Shown here piece after piece: positions 12,180 through 22,006 of a stretch of DNA of 64,000 nt (positions are counted from its first letter, which is position 1; the number at the start of each line of letters is the position of its first letter). The translations under genes were made by a program, and so were the position numbers. This DNA comes from Acanthosepion lycidas (taxonomy: Eukaryota; Mollusca; Cephalopoda; Sepiida; Sepiidae). Below the pieces are notes generated by a model. The model worked only from the letters and a program-made list of their open reading frames with translations. It searched no databases and had not been told where the DNA came from. Location: NCBI GenBank assembly GCA_963932145.1, contig OZ010603.1:87246989-87310988 (forward strand), read 5' to 3'.

Positions 12180-12565
12180 TAAGTAAAGAGGAGAGTTTGC
12201 TAAATGGATAAAGAGAAGGGCGAGGATCAAACATCAGATTATAGCTATCAGGGAGCAAGTAAGAGGAATGGAATTCCACTGTCGGGAAGTGCGAGATAAG
12301 AAGCTGTTGGAGTAGAAGAGACGGCTACATTTAGTCGTTTCGACAGTGAAAGTGCGGGATCGAGATGCCAATCTAGTAGCACGCTTAAATTCATGCAGTT
12401 TAGGAACCAATGAAGGTAGCACGTCAGAGCAGTTGCCATGAAAATACTCGGAGAAAGGTTTGAGGAAAGCCACAGCTGTAGACGGGATTTGGAAAAGTCT
12501 GAAATTTTAATTTCTCGTAATTTTATAAAATTAAGTCGGGGTAGCAGATTAAACCACGACATTTC
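12180..12565 (-). pseudogene. LINE 3' end: C-terminal reverse-transcriptase ORF fragment
   Basis: The minus-strand frame 12473-12234 reads FSEYFHGNCSDVLPSLVPKL, then HEFKRATRLASRSRTFTVET and SFLSRTSRQWNSIP. This is the C-terminal tail typical of CR1/jockey-group LINE ORF2 proteins: a segment after the reverse transcriptase, ending in the RQWNSLP-type motif. The same family is seen on the plus strand at 34.6-36.1 kb and 36.6-36.8 kb. The copy is 5'-truncated, as LINEs usually are, and continues upstream in a second frame to about 12562. Confidence 0.65.
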
Positions 12566-13050
12566 TTGATTGGTCTTTTGAATATATATGTTTAATCATC
12601 ATCAGAGAATCAAATATTCGGACACAACCAGTTCATAGCACCCAAAACAATACACTTACCGTAACACAGTAATCAGGTACCTGCTCTCGAATGTCCCACA
12701 TGGAGGGTTTTTGAGATTTGCTCTGTGACTCCTACTTCAAGTCGAATTTATCTATTTATTGACTAAACATAGCATTGTGTGGCATAAGGCATCAGAATGA
12801 GGCTCCAATTTAAAATTGAACACACGAGACTTTCTAATTAGTCTGTCAACCTATAAGCACCTGTATTAAATGATTGGACAGACTGTAATCCCGAAAGAGG
12901 ATTAAAGACATATCTAAAAAACGAGTAAGAGAAAACGATTACATATTGTGTGTATGGTGTTTTTCAAAGCGTAGCTTAGATGGAGCACAAGGCCTAAAGT
13001 AAGGGGTGATTATGGGCATCGAACTCACTATTCTGCCGTAATTGATCTAG
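12566..13050. repeat. Unclassified dispersed repeat, copy A (core 12716-12935)
   Basis: The core shares GACTAAACATAGCATTG, a CAGAATGAGG block, a GACAG.CTGTAA block and GATTAAAGACATATCT with 13284-13520, in the same order and orientation. No coding potential was recognised. The sequence between the two copies is TG-rich. Confidence 0.6.
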
Positions 13051-13084
13051 CGAGACAAGCTTGCTAATAATTTTCACCATGTCG

Positions 13085-13235
13085 AAATGCCGAGGTCTCT
13101 ATGTCTATGTCTATGTATGTTTGCGTGTATATATATTTAGGCGTGTGTACCTGTATGTGCCTGTGTATTCATACCTGTGTGTGGGTGTATTTGTATGTAT
13201 GAGTATGTGCGTGCGTGTGTACATGTTTACTGAGT
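13085..13235. repeat. Degenerate TG/TATG-rich low-complexity tract
   Basis: Imperfect TGTATG/TGTGTG repeats. The overlapping open frame (13061-13303) is valine/tyrosine/cysteine biased, as expected from this repeat, and is not called as a gene. Confidence 0.8.
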
Positions 13236-13283
13236 CGTGTTCATTCAAATGCCTCTTTCTTTCTTCTTTCCTTCTCTTTATTC

Positions 13284-13520
13284 TTTTGAAATTTGCTCGT
13301 TGACCACTACTTCATGATATCAAGTACAATCTTCTGAATTATTGACTAAACATAGCATTGCCTGGCACAAGACCTCAGAATGAGGTACCTATTTAAAAAG
13401 GAACAGATTAAGAGTTCATAATTGGTCTTTCTGCATATCGTGTCTGTGTTATGAAATGATTTGACAGCCTGTAACCCCCTAAAAGATGATTAAAGACATA
13501 TCTGAAGAACGAGGTTAACT
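13284..13520. repeat. Unclassified dispersed repeat, copy B
   Basis: Second copy of the ~240-bp unit at 12716-12935, in direct orientation and clearly diverged. Both copies end with GATTAAAGACATATCT followed by AA-rich sequence. Confidence 0.6.
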
Positions 13521-13549
13521 TGGGACTACTACTCATCCTTGATTTGTAA

Positions 13550-13960
13550 CGTGGACACTTGATTGCCCTCTTCCAGGATTCAGCTCACCCTGCCCCCACC
13601 ACTGTATCGCAAACCGCTTATTGTATAATTTCGTCCTTTTCACATCGTGTGGAAGAAGGAGTTCGCAACGGATTGGGATTTCAATCGGCTATTCTCTGAA
13701 TGCGCTCGTTAAGTGACGATGCTATAATCGCCGACATTGTCTCGCGACAAACAGACGCACGACAACAATCTCCTTACGTTAGCTCGCCGATACTCACAGG
13801 CCACAAAAACATTGCTCTCCTTTTGCGCGCGTTTCTCCTTACTCTCCTCCTCTTCATCGTTGTCGTCTTTTGACACTCTCCACGAGAGCAGTTTACTGAA
13901 GCGACGAAGTGGTTCCTTTTCATTTGCTGTCGATATATTTTCTTTCCTCGTTAGTATTAA
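13550..13960. other. CpG-containing unique segment, function unknown
   Basis: A segment with several CpG dinucleotides (for example CTCGCGACAAACAGACGCAC and TTTTGCGCGCGTTTC) and a CT-rich stretch, unlike its AT-rich surroundings. The open frame 13737-14069 (110 codons) covers part of it but ends in a TG-repeat-encoded tail and has no recognisable domain. It could be an untranslated exon, a promoter-proximal region or an unrecognised repeat. The sequence alone cannot decide. Confidence 0.3.
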
Positions 13961-13961
13961 G

Positions 13962-14530
13962 TTGTGTGTTTGTGTACGTGTGTGTGTATACGTGCGTGTG
14001 TATGCATATGTGTGTATGCATGTGTGTGCGAGTGTCTATACGCGTTTCTGTAGTTGCATGTGGTTTTGAGCGGGGATAAATATGTATGTGTTTGTGTGTA
14101 TATACGTGTGTGTGTGAAGTAATGTGTCTTTCGGTTGGCGTCTGTGCTTGGCGGAAAGGAATGTGTGCAAATTGTGTGTATGCATTTGTGAAGCTGTTAA
14201 TGGTTATGTGTGTGAGGTGCGTTTATATCAGTGGCTATGCGTGCGTATGTGCCTGTTTCTGCACACGTGTATGTGCATGCATATGCATTTGTGCGTGTTT
14301 CCGTCTGTGTGGCTAAGTGCATATGTGCGCACGTGTTTAAGCATCTGCATCCGGGTGTATACATATGTTTGCATGTATGTATGTCTAGAGGCGTGTGCAG
14401 GAATCTGTTTAGGGGCGAGCATGTGCGCGTGTGCTTGTACGCATGCGAATGTGTTTACGAACAAATGTGTGCATGCTTATATTTGCGTGAGTATATCTGT
14501 GTGTATGTTTCTGTGCGTGTGTGTTTAATC
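13962..14530. repeat. Degenerate (TG)n-rich region
   Basis: Nearly 570 bp of TGTGTG, TATGTG and GCATGTG variants. It produces overlapping cysteine/valine-rich open frames on both strands (14086-14316, 14124-14528, 14231-14548, 14228-14464), all of which are repeat artefacts. Confidence 0.9.
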
Positions 14531-14639
14531 ATGTCCAGGTTGCCATGAATAAATTGTCGTCTAAATTACACCAAAATGAAAATAACACTGACATCTCATT
14601 TTAATAGATATATTTACCAAAATTACACAAAAATATCAT

Positions 14640-14875
14640 GAAATTATTATTTACATTATTTTCCATTGTTTGGACTGTTGCCCTCGTTTTGTTGCCATAT
14701 TCAAGACGTTTCGGCCGTTTTATGCCCTTGCCTTCTTCAGATGCTATATGTTGGAATTTCAAACTAAACCCCTTCTTTCGTCCACCTTGGTAAATTGTTC
14801 TAGTTCCACATTCTATGTCTCTTTAGGATGTCTCAGTTATCTCCCTTTAAGTCAAAACTCCAATTCTTTTGTTCT
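14640..14875 (-). mobile_element. Penelope-type end module, minus copy of an inverted pair
   Basis: The minus strand reads ..CTAGAACAATTTACC.. then ATCTGAAGAAGGCAAGG .. GGCCGAAACGTC and GAGGGCAACAGTCC. This is the hammerhead-like core and downstream region found at the ends of the Penelope-like elements at 18 and 33 kb. It is paired head-to-head with the plus copy at 14880-15265. The open frame 14670-14885 on the plus strand is an artefact. Confidence 0.6.
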
Positions 14876-14879
14876 ACTG

Positions 14880-15265
14880 CAATAGTGAACAAAAACTTGG
14901 AGAGTTTAGTTAAAGGAAGGTAACTGAGACATCCGGAAGAGGCATGGCACGTGGAACTAGAACACTCTACCCCAGTGGACAAAATAAACGTTTCAGTTCA
15001 AAATTCCAATCATCTGAAGAAGGCCGGAGCGTACAACGCGAAAACATTGTGTATATAGCAACAAAGATGAGGAAAATAGTCGGAATAATGTAAATACTAT
15101 AAATAAATAAGATAACTCATCTCAGAAATATAGACAGATCCTGAGAAAGGCCGAAGCATACAACGGCCGAAATGTCGTGAATATGGCAATAAATATGAGG
15201 AAAACAGTTAAAATGTTAATAGTGTAAATAATTACAATACTTCATCTCAGGAATATAGACAGAAA
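14880..15265 (+). mobile_element. Penelope-type end module, plus copy with two core units
   Basis: Starts with GGCATGGCACGTGGAACTAG, shared with the modules at 34.36, 43.80 and 18.2 kb, then CTGAAGAAGGCCGGAGCG (15004) and, after a CTCATCTCAGAAATATAGAC block, a second unit CTGAGAAAGGCC .. GGCCGAAATGTC (about 15140-15180). In the second unit the five-base stem GGCCG/CGGCC is intact. The two units are in direct repeat, similar to the array at 43.97-44.56 kb. Confidence 0.6.
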
Positions 15266-15845
15266 ATTTATCCAGCAAAATCGCTATTGGCTTCAACTAC
15301 AGCCTCCATACGACTTCAGAATCCCGAGCAACTCTTCTGGACAGTCTCCTTGCTAAAGTTGGTGAATGCTGTCGTAATCCTTACCTTCATTTCATCATAA
15401 AAAGACTTTTGTTGATCTCTCGCTCAATTGCACATAATAATCAAGGGGCTGTCGTATGGGGAATTAGGTGGCCAGATGTAAGGGATGATGTGCTAAACTT
15501 GAGTAAATAAATACTTTAAAAGAACGTGATAAAATGATTAATCAGCAAGCAACAGCATGTTTAATATTTCTTTCACCGAGTTTTTGGAATATTGAATTAA
15601 ATATATTAAATTTTATTATATGTCATTAAATTAATTTATTTACTCAAGTTTAGCACGGAACTAATTTTTAACGCAAAAAGACTGCGATGAAAGTGCACTG
15701 CGGAAGATTATCCCACCATGATTCATTGTCTCAGAAATAGCCCACGCCCTCTCCTCATGACATTGCCCTTGCACGGCACCTCAAGCACTGGTCAAAAACT
15801 GCAGCTCAACCTTTAAATATCAAGGGAATTTCTGGGAGAGAGCCA
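15265..15845 (-). pseudogene. Tc1/mariner transposase C-terminal fragment
   Basis: The minus strand encodes WPPNSP, PLDYYV and a run matching ERETNKS.YDEMKVRITTAF, then SGF.SRMEAVVEANSDFAG. These match the region around the third catalytic residue of Tc1/mariner (IS630) DDE/D transposases and their extreme C-terminus. The coding region is split by a frameshift near 15440, between WPPNSP and PLDYYV, and is interrupted by a 167-bp MITE at 15490-15656. Weaker similarity continues to the right (around 15660-15720) and fades by about 15845. Non-functional. Confidence 0.6.
15490..15656. mobile_element. 167-bp MITE nested in the mariner fragment
   Basis: Perfect 22-bp inverted ends, GTGCTAAACTTGAGTAAATA(AA) at 15490-15511 and its complement at 15635-15656, around an AT-rich interior. 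It interrupts the transposase coding between the blocks read as SQSFCVK and HIIPYIWPPNSP. No clear target duplication is visible, so the true ends may differ by a few bases. Confidence 0.75.
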
Positions 15846-15849
15846 GGCA

Positions 15850-16420
15850 ATCGGCAATTATGTTGACAACTGCCAGAAATTTGGATACTTAATTAACACG
15901 AGAATTAATTAAAAGATTACGTAATATTTTGCAAAACTTTTGTTAACAATATATTCTAAACCAGATATATACAAAAAATCAATTTAAAAGTGGATACTCA
16001 GGTTTAAGGCAATCCTCCAAAATTTTTGTATTGAACTAATTTTGATGGAGAGAGGTAAAAGCTGGAATCGAGAGTATAATTAATTTGGCTTGAAACGATA
16101 CCCCTAAATTGAAGCAGTAAAAGAAATAATTGTGATCAAGAAGCTTAATCTATCATTTCAGATATTACCTAATTTCAAACAATGCCCTGGAAGTATTGTG
16201 CCGTTGCTTACAAAGCAAATTACAGAAGCCAGCAAGACAAAAATATCAGGTGATCTTTTTTTCCAAAAGTCAAAGATGAAAGAGAGCGATAGAGAAAACC
16301 AGTAACAAATGCCAATAAACAATCGTTATTTGTCAACAATATTAGCCTTCAAACTTTTAGACCATAGAAGGTCATGGATAAATGCGCCCCAAATCCCACC
16401 ATCTGTATGGCCCGGTGTGC
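15850..16420. other. AT-rich DNA, nothing recognised
   Basis: No open frame, repeat or RNA structure that I can support was found in this stretch. Confidence 0.4.
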
Positions 16421-16429
16421 TAAAGAGTC

Positions 16430-16714
16430 AAATAACAACACCCTACATATATAATGTAACTTTCGATACATGACTGACTAGGTACATTTTTTACCGCAGT
16501 AGGTTGCCACTTCTTTCTGAGTGGACCAGTTGCCATCAAAGACTATAGAACCCGGCCTGTCCTCCTATTCTTCTATCCCAATAGCTGGGGATAGAAAAAC
16601 AGGATATATAACTTTTCCCAAGGATATTAGTACGTAAGTGAATATAATGGTGTGGACTGGAATTCGAACTCGGCTCTCCGATTCCTAAATCCATGCTGTT
16701 ATCCATGATTCCAC
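16430..16714 (-). mobile_element. tRNA-derived SINE
   Basis: On the minus strand the unit begins GTGGAATCATGGATAACAGC and carries a B-box-like GAGTTCGAATTCC about 45 bases later, as in tRNA-related SINE heads. The body includes CTTGGGAAAAG, a block around CCAGCTATTGGGATAGAAG and GGCAACCTACTGCGG. The copy at 62608-62980 has the same head (AATCGGAGAGCCGAGTTCGA) and the CTTGGGAAGGG block. The A-box is degenerate. The 3' boundary is uncertain. Confidence 0.65.
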
Positions 16715-16764
16715 AGCAATTGTACTAATGGACAACAGCTCGGACTGTTGTCCATCTTCTTTGT

Positions 16765-17142
<378 letters not shown>

Positions 17143-17176
<34 letters not shown>
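17143..17176. repeat. (AT)n tract
   Basis: About 34 bp of alternating AT. Confidence 0.9.
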
Positions 17177-17804
<628 letters not shown>

Positions 17805-17809
<5 letters not shown>

Positions 17810-18090
17810 TGTGTGTGTGTGTTTGTGTCATGTTGCTTAATTCTCTAAAATATCTTATATTATTTTCCTCTATATATGTAAACTGCACTAAATTTGAATA
17901 AATGACAAGTCAACCTACAAGAGTTTAGTGCATGTTTGGCCAATGTAAGAATCGACATAAAATAATGATGAAATAAATCATTTTTAGAATTCGATAATAT
18001 TATTTATACAAATTTGAAATAAAGTCTAATCAGCAAAGAAGACTTTTCGTGTCCAGTTTTCGAATTTTTCGCAGAAAATATTTTAACTGC
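17805..18090. other. TG tract and AT-rich DNA
   Basis: A short (TG)n run at 17808-17828, then sequence without recognised features. Confidence 0.4.
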
Positions 18091-18094
18091 CTAT

Positions 18095-18385
18095 ATTTCT
18101 GAGATGAGGTATTATATAAAGTATTAACATTTTTCGAACTATCGTCCTTATCTTTGTTGCCATATTTATCACAACGTTTCAGGTGGTTGGAATGTCAAAC
18201 AGCACACTTTATTTCGCTCGCGGGAGTAGACTGTTCTCGTTCCACGTGCCATGTCTAATGGACGTCAATTATCAGTTAACTCCTGTTAATTTTCTTCCAC
18301 TGCCATAACCAGGTATTGAACTCACACTCTATGTGTCCTGTCACTGGTTCTAACTAACGACTTTATCCACTATGCCATGTGTATT
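18095..18385 (-). mobile_element. Penelope-like 3' module with tRNA-like head
   Basis: On the minus strand: ACATGGCATAGTGGATAAAG (A-box-like), then GAGTTCAATACC (B-box-like), a GGCACGTGGAAC block, CATTCCAACCACCTGAAACG, and finally GATAAGGACGATAG and the CTCATCTCAGAAATATAG block. The order matches the 3' end of the Penelope-like copy at 34240-34540. Here the hammerhead stem II has been lost: the sequence runs straight from CTGA to AACG. It is directly downstream (on the minus strand) of the GIY-YIG part at 18560-18860. Confidence 0.65.
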
Positions 18386-18860
18386 TGAGGACGTCTGGGT
18401 ATGAATTTCTGGGACTTAAACCTAATCTCTTCAGCAACCCTTTTTACCAGTGCTCATATTGTAATTTTTGCTGTTATTATTGCATATTCTATTTTACCAA
18501 AGCACATATTGCAATTTTCGTTGTTATTATTGCTTTTCTCAGGAACTCCTTATTACTGGTTCCCATATTGTATTTATTTCTATGTTTGATCGGCTCAGGA
18601 GTTTTTTGTTTGCTGATTCTTTAAGTTTACGAATTTTCCAATGATTTTCTTTGTCTATGATCTTAACCTGATCCCTTTTCTCTCCATATGTTGTTAACCA
18701 CGCCTGATTTTTCCATTCCTCTTCGTGTTACAGGTTTTTGGTGTACTTGAAGTCTTACCTTAAGGGGTCAGATTGTCTCCCCATTATATTTCTTTCCGCA
18801 GCTGCACAGGATGGCGTACACACAGTCTTTAGTCATGTTCTCCTCTATGGGTGGGGTCTT
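18386..18860 (-). pseudogene. Penelope-like element, GIY-YIG nuclease end and 3' UTR
   Basis: The minus strand encodes EENMTKDCVYAILCSCGKKY, NGETI and, in a shifted frame, LLSRSNIEINTIWEPVIRS. This matches the GIY-YIG endonuclease domain and C-terminus of Penelope-like retroelements (cysteine-rich CxC between the two parts) and parallels the plus-strand copy at 33785-34110. About 170 bp of 3' UTR with duplicated ATTGCAATTTT-like blocks follow, then the tRNA-like module at 18095-18385. The copy is 5'-truncated at about 18860, has frameshifts, and no reverse transcriptase part remains. Confidence 0.7.
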
Positions 18861-18861
18861 A

Positions 18862-19015
18862 CTCGGGAGAAGTGTCGTCCAACGAAATAAAGGTTTCAGT
18901 TCGACATTCCAACCACCTGAAGAAGGCCGGAGCGTACAACAGCCAAAACGTTGTGATAAATATCTTAACAAACTTGCGGACGATAGTCCGAACAATGTAA
19001 ATAGTGAATATTTTT
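18862..19015 (+). mobile_element. Penelope-type hammerhead-like module, inverted to its neighbour
   Basis: CGAAATAAAGGTTTCAGTTC, CATTCCAACCACCTGAAGAAG, GGCCGGAGCGTACAACAGCC, AAAACGTTG, then GACGATAGTCCGAACAATG. This is the core module in plus orientation joined directly to the minus-strand nuclease fragment, giving the head-to-head arrangement also seen at 14.64-15.27 kb and 32.84-33.09 kb. Core changes (GCCAAAAC for GCCGAAAC) make it unlikely to be active. Confidence 0.6.
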
Positions 19016-19049
19016 ACTGTTCAGTCGTCAAAAGTTAAAGGGTATCCCT

Positions 19050-20640
19050 CTCTTTATGTTGAGGAATTATAAAAAGTTGCGATTTGAAACCTTTCATGAT
19101 GGACTGAAGTGTTATATTAGCAGCCTTTCCAAAAATCGTCTAAATGCAGTTGATACTTGGTCAACATACGAAGAAATTATCCAATATTTAAATTCTATGA
19201 TTTTTGATCGCAAGAAGGACATCTTGAGTCAGCAATTTTCAGCAATGGTCCCCATAATAGCTGCAGTGAAATACAGGTCAAATATAGTAATACATGCTTT
19301 TGAGTACTCTGCAACATCACAGTTATTGTATAAAAGGATTTTCAATTAACATCATTAACAACATTAAGAAGGAGGATATTTTGCTATCTGGATTTAATCC
19401 TCTTAATGCCAGTCAAAAAAGGGGCATAATTCTCTATAATGAAATATATATATCAAGAGAATGTTAGTATATGATGGCAAACATCAATTTGGTAAGTCAA
19501 TACATCTCTAATTGCTCAAACAATACTTTTGGTATATTGTTGATACGTCTTAACGAGGGTCCAAAAGGTCTGAGAAGATTGATTTCAATTTCAAAATGAA
19601 CAATTTTGTTAACAAATTGAGTTAACAGTTCAGACTATCACCTCTGTTTCAGCTGACGTAAAGGCTGTTATATGCGATGGCAACCGAATAAATCAAGCCG
19701 TTTTTTAAATTATATCCCAGACTCCATGAAAAAACCTTGAATAACTTAAAATAATAAACTTTTACTGTTTCATTATGCTTCATTAGTCGAAAAATATTTG
19801 CAAGTCGTTGCTCACAAAAAAGACAGATTTGATGATAATGGAGTAAAACGAGTTGCAAACTGTGTACATCTTAAACAGTTATATCGTTTTAAAACTGAAA
19901 GACGAGTTAAACTTTCAGATTTAAATGAAATTTCCATTGCTTCAAGGCTCATAGAAAAACAACGGATTTCTACTTTCCTCATTGTTTTCAGAAACAAACC
20001 ATTCTCACTCAATCTGGAATAAGTGCTGATAAGAATGATACTGTCACCTTCATTAACAAGATTTTGAAATGGTGGACAATTTTAAGTGCTAAGACCCTTC
20101 GAATTGATAAACTACGCTATGACCTTCTCTAAGCTGAGATCAGATCTCCGAATGACAGCCGACTTGATTTTATCATTGAGTTTTGTCAAACGGTTCCCAA
20201 TATTGCTGGCTGTCAAAGTAATCGTATAAAACAAGTATTCAAACAAACTGTTACTACCATGCGCCATAAATACAATAGAATTGTTAATCTATATCGATAC
20301 CTTTTAGCTACAATTCATAAATATGTGGGACTTTGTCAATTAACAACTGATCCATTAGAAAAATAATTTAGTAAAATTTGTCAAGGATCAGATGGCATCT
20401 ATTTTATAAATGTATATTGTATTGAAAAGCTACATATTAAGCGGACATCTTTACTTTTAAATCAAAATGTATATATTGGTGCTTTTGATGTTAAGCCAGG
20501 TCACCAATGTACATATTGTGAATATAAATTTTGTGAGGAATGTTCAGAATTATTTGGCAATTTGGAAAATTTAGAACCATCTCTTTCTCATGAAATAAAA
20601 AATGGCTGTGGTGTACATAGCTGGATATATTACAAGAAAT
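19050..20640 (+). pseudogene. P-element/THAP9-like transposase remnant
   Basis: Pieces in different frames read as one decayed transposase: MLRNYKKLRFETFHDGLKCY.. (19056-19349), DVKAVICDGNRINQAVF (about 19655), FDDNGVKRVANCVHLKQLYR and the following ~45 residues (19800-20022), TDPLEK.FSK.CQGSDG..F (about 20348), and MAVVYIAGYITRND near 20600. VKAVICDG.N, the HLKQLYR block and a late DPLE..F motif are characteristic of P-superfamily transposases (RNase H-like DDE with a GTP-binding insertion), of which THAP9 is the vertebrate relative. At least several stops and frameshifts are present. The N-terminal THAP zinc finger is not visible. Inverted ends were not identified. Confidence 0.6.
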
Positions 20641-20714
20641 GATAATGAACCCAGGTTCTGAAACTTAGAATGAACTTCTTTTATCTGTCTATACTTATGA
20701 GATGATTGATTGTC
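20641..20714. other. Junction between P-like remnant and hammerhead motif
   Basis: Short sequence with no recognised feature. It contains the CTTATGAGATGATTGATTGTC flank of the ribozyme-like motif. Confidence 0.4.
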
Positions 20715-20766
20715 ATATAGACATTTCGGCTGATGCCCTCCAGCCTTCATCAGGTACAACTTGCCG
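20712..20766 (-). ncRNA. Hammerhead ribozyme-like motif with canonical core
   Basis: On the minus strand: CTGATGA (20753-20747), A, stem GGCTG paired with CAGCC around an eight-base loop, GAAA, T, and a GTC cleavage triplet (to about 20720). All invariant core positions CUGAUGA and GAAA are present. Stem III would be minimal, as in Penelope-associated hammerheads, which are known to work with very short stem III. Stem I can form partly (TTGT with ACAA beyond an internal loop). The bulged A after CUGAUGA is also found in the Penelope-type modules of this window. No Penelope protein is next to it. Confidence 0.55.
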
Positions 20767-20789
20767 AACACGGTAACTTTAATGTAAAT

Positions 20790-20845
20790 TTGAACCGAAC
20801 TCTTTATTCAATCTCTGTGGGTAGATTGAATAAAGGGTTCGATGG
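20790..20845. repeat. Inverted repeat (hairpin)
   Basis: CGAACTCTTTATTCAATCT and its near-perfect complement AGATTGAATAAAGGGTTCG around an eight-base loop. The half GAACTCTTTATT also occurs in the Penelope-type modules (GAACCCTTTATTTCG at 56.96 kb), so this may be a small inverted duplication of that module. Confidence 0.7.
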
Positions 20846-20849
20846 GGCC

Positions 20850-21758
20850 TGTAAATATTGTGAGTGTTTCTGTTTCAACATTATGTGGAGCATATATTTT
20901 ACCAGAAATCTTAACTTCCTTTTTGTTTTGTTTAATACTTATCAGTGTATACAACAAAAATACATATACTTAACTCTCAACACATTCTATTATCTTGAGG
21001 TATGAGTCAAAATATTATTCTAAGTATTTTAAAAATAATTAACTTACTTTTTTTTCAAACATTTATGAATAATCAAAACTTTTTCAATTGGCCGCCAGTT
21101 CTGGATCTCAGTTGCGCCATGAGCAGGCCTGCTGTATAGTACGCCATGATTGGAAACATAATTACTTTGATAAATTATAATATGATATTATGCAAGGTAA
21201 AAAAGCAAAAACGAAATTTCTTTCACTCTTTTCCAACTTAAAAATAAACTCCGTCTAAAAACACACGCGATATATCAAAAACTTTATTTTATAGTTATTT
21301 GCAGAGTAAATTTCTCATGAAATATAGGAAAAATTTGTTATTCTGACCAGTTCAATTGCTGAGTATTTGAGTATAAATGAATGTCAAGATTGTAAATCGT
21401 AATATTTAAAACAAGTAACCGAACATCTACTACATGGTTAGAACACAGTTCTGCCTGTTTTTCTCGTATGACATACTGGAAATTTATGGAGCAGAAAAGC
21501 CTTGGCGAAATGAAAACTGGCGACTGTTCAGCCCTATGCGGATAGCAACTGAGGGCCTGGGGTTGAGGCAGATGGTATTTTGTCTGATCACACCAGATGT
21601 CTCTGTTAGGGAAGCGAAGTTTAATTAAGACAAGTTTTTCCCGCTAAATGCACGACCACCGCTTGTTAATAAGATTATTTCGGGTATTAAATTATCACAA
21701 AAGAGTAAGGAATAGAGAAATAAATTGCTAATGAAAGAATGAATAACCATCTAATACA

Positions 21759-21760
<2 letters not shown>
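20850..21760. other. AT-rich DNA, nothing recognised
   Basis: No recognisable gene. Open frames at 20733-21005 and 21434-21628 have no family motifs. The second (64 codons) contains a moderately balanced composition but no supporting context. Confidence 0.4.
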
Positions 21761-21761
<1 letters not shown>

Positions 21762-21826
<65 letters not shown>

Positions 21827-21956
21827 ATATATTATAATTATTTTTGCATAGAGCACTGTTATTTAAAAATAAAAAAAATACTAAAGAACTCCTGATTATT
21901 TACCTAACGTGTTCCTTCCTATTTTTCTACATACCTGCACACACACACAGACACAG

Positions 21957-22005
<49 letters not shown>
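21762..22005. repeat. (AT)n, (CA)n and (AT)n tracts flanking the gypsy insertion
   Basis: (AT)n at 21762-21822, (CA)n at 21938-21982 and (AT)n at 21983-22005. The last tract runs directly into the 5' LTR and resumes after the 3' LTR, so it is the insertion target. Confidence 0.9.

Positions 22006-22006
<1 letters not shown>

Noticed and set aside
14086-14548. Cysteine-rich frames resembling secreted peptides
   Set aside because: Translations of (TG)n-type DNA give Cys/Val/Tyr-rich peptides; no signal peptide or conserved cysteine spacing.
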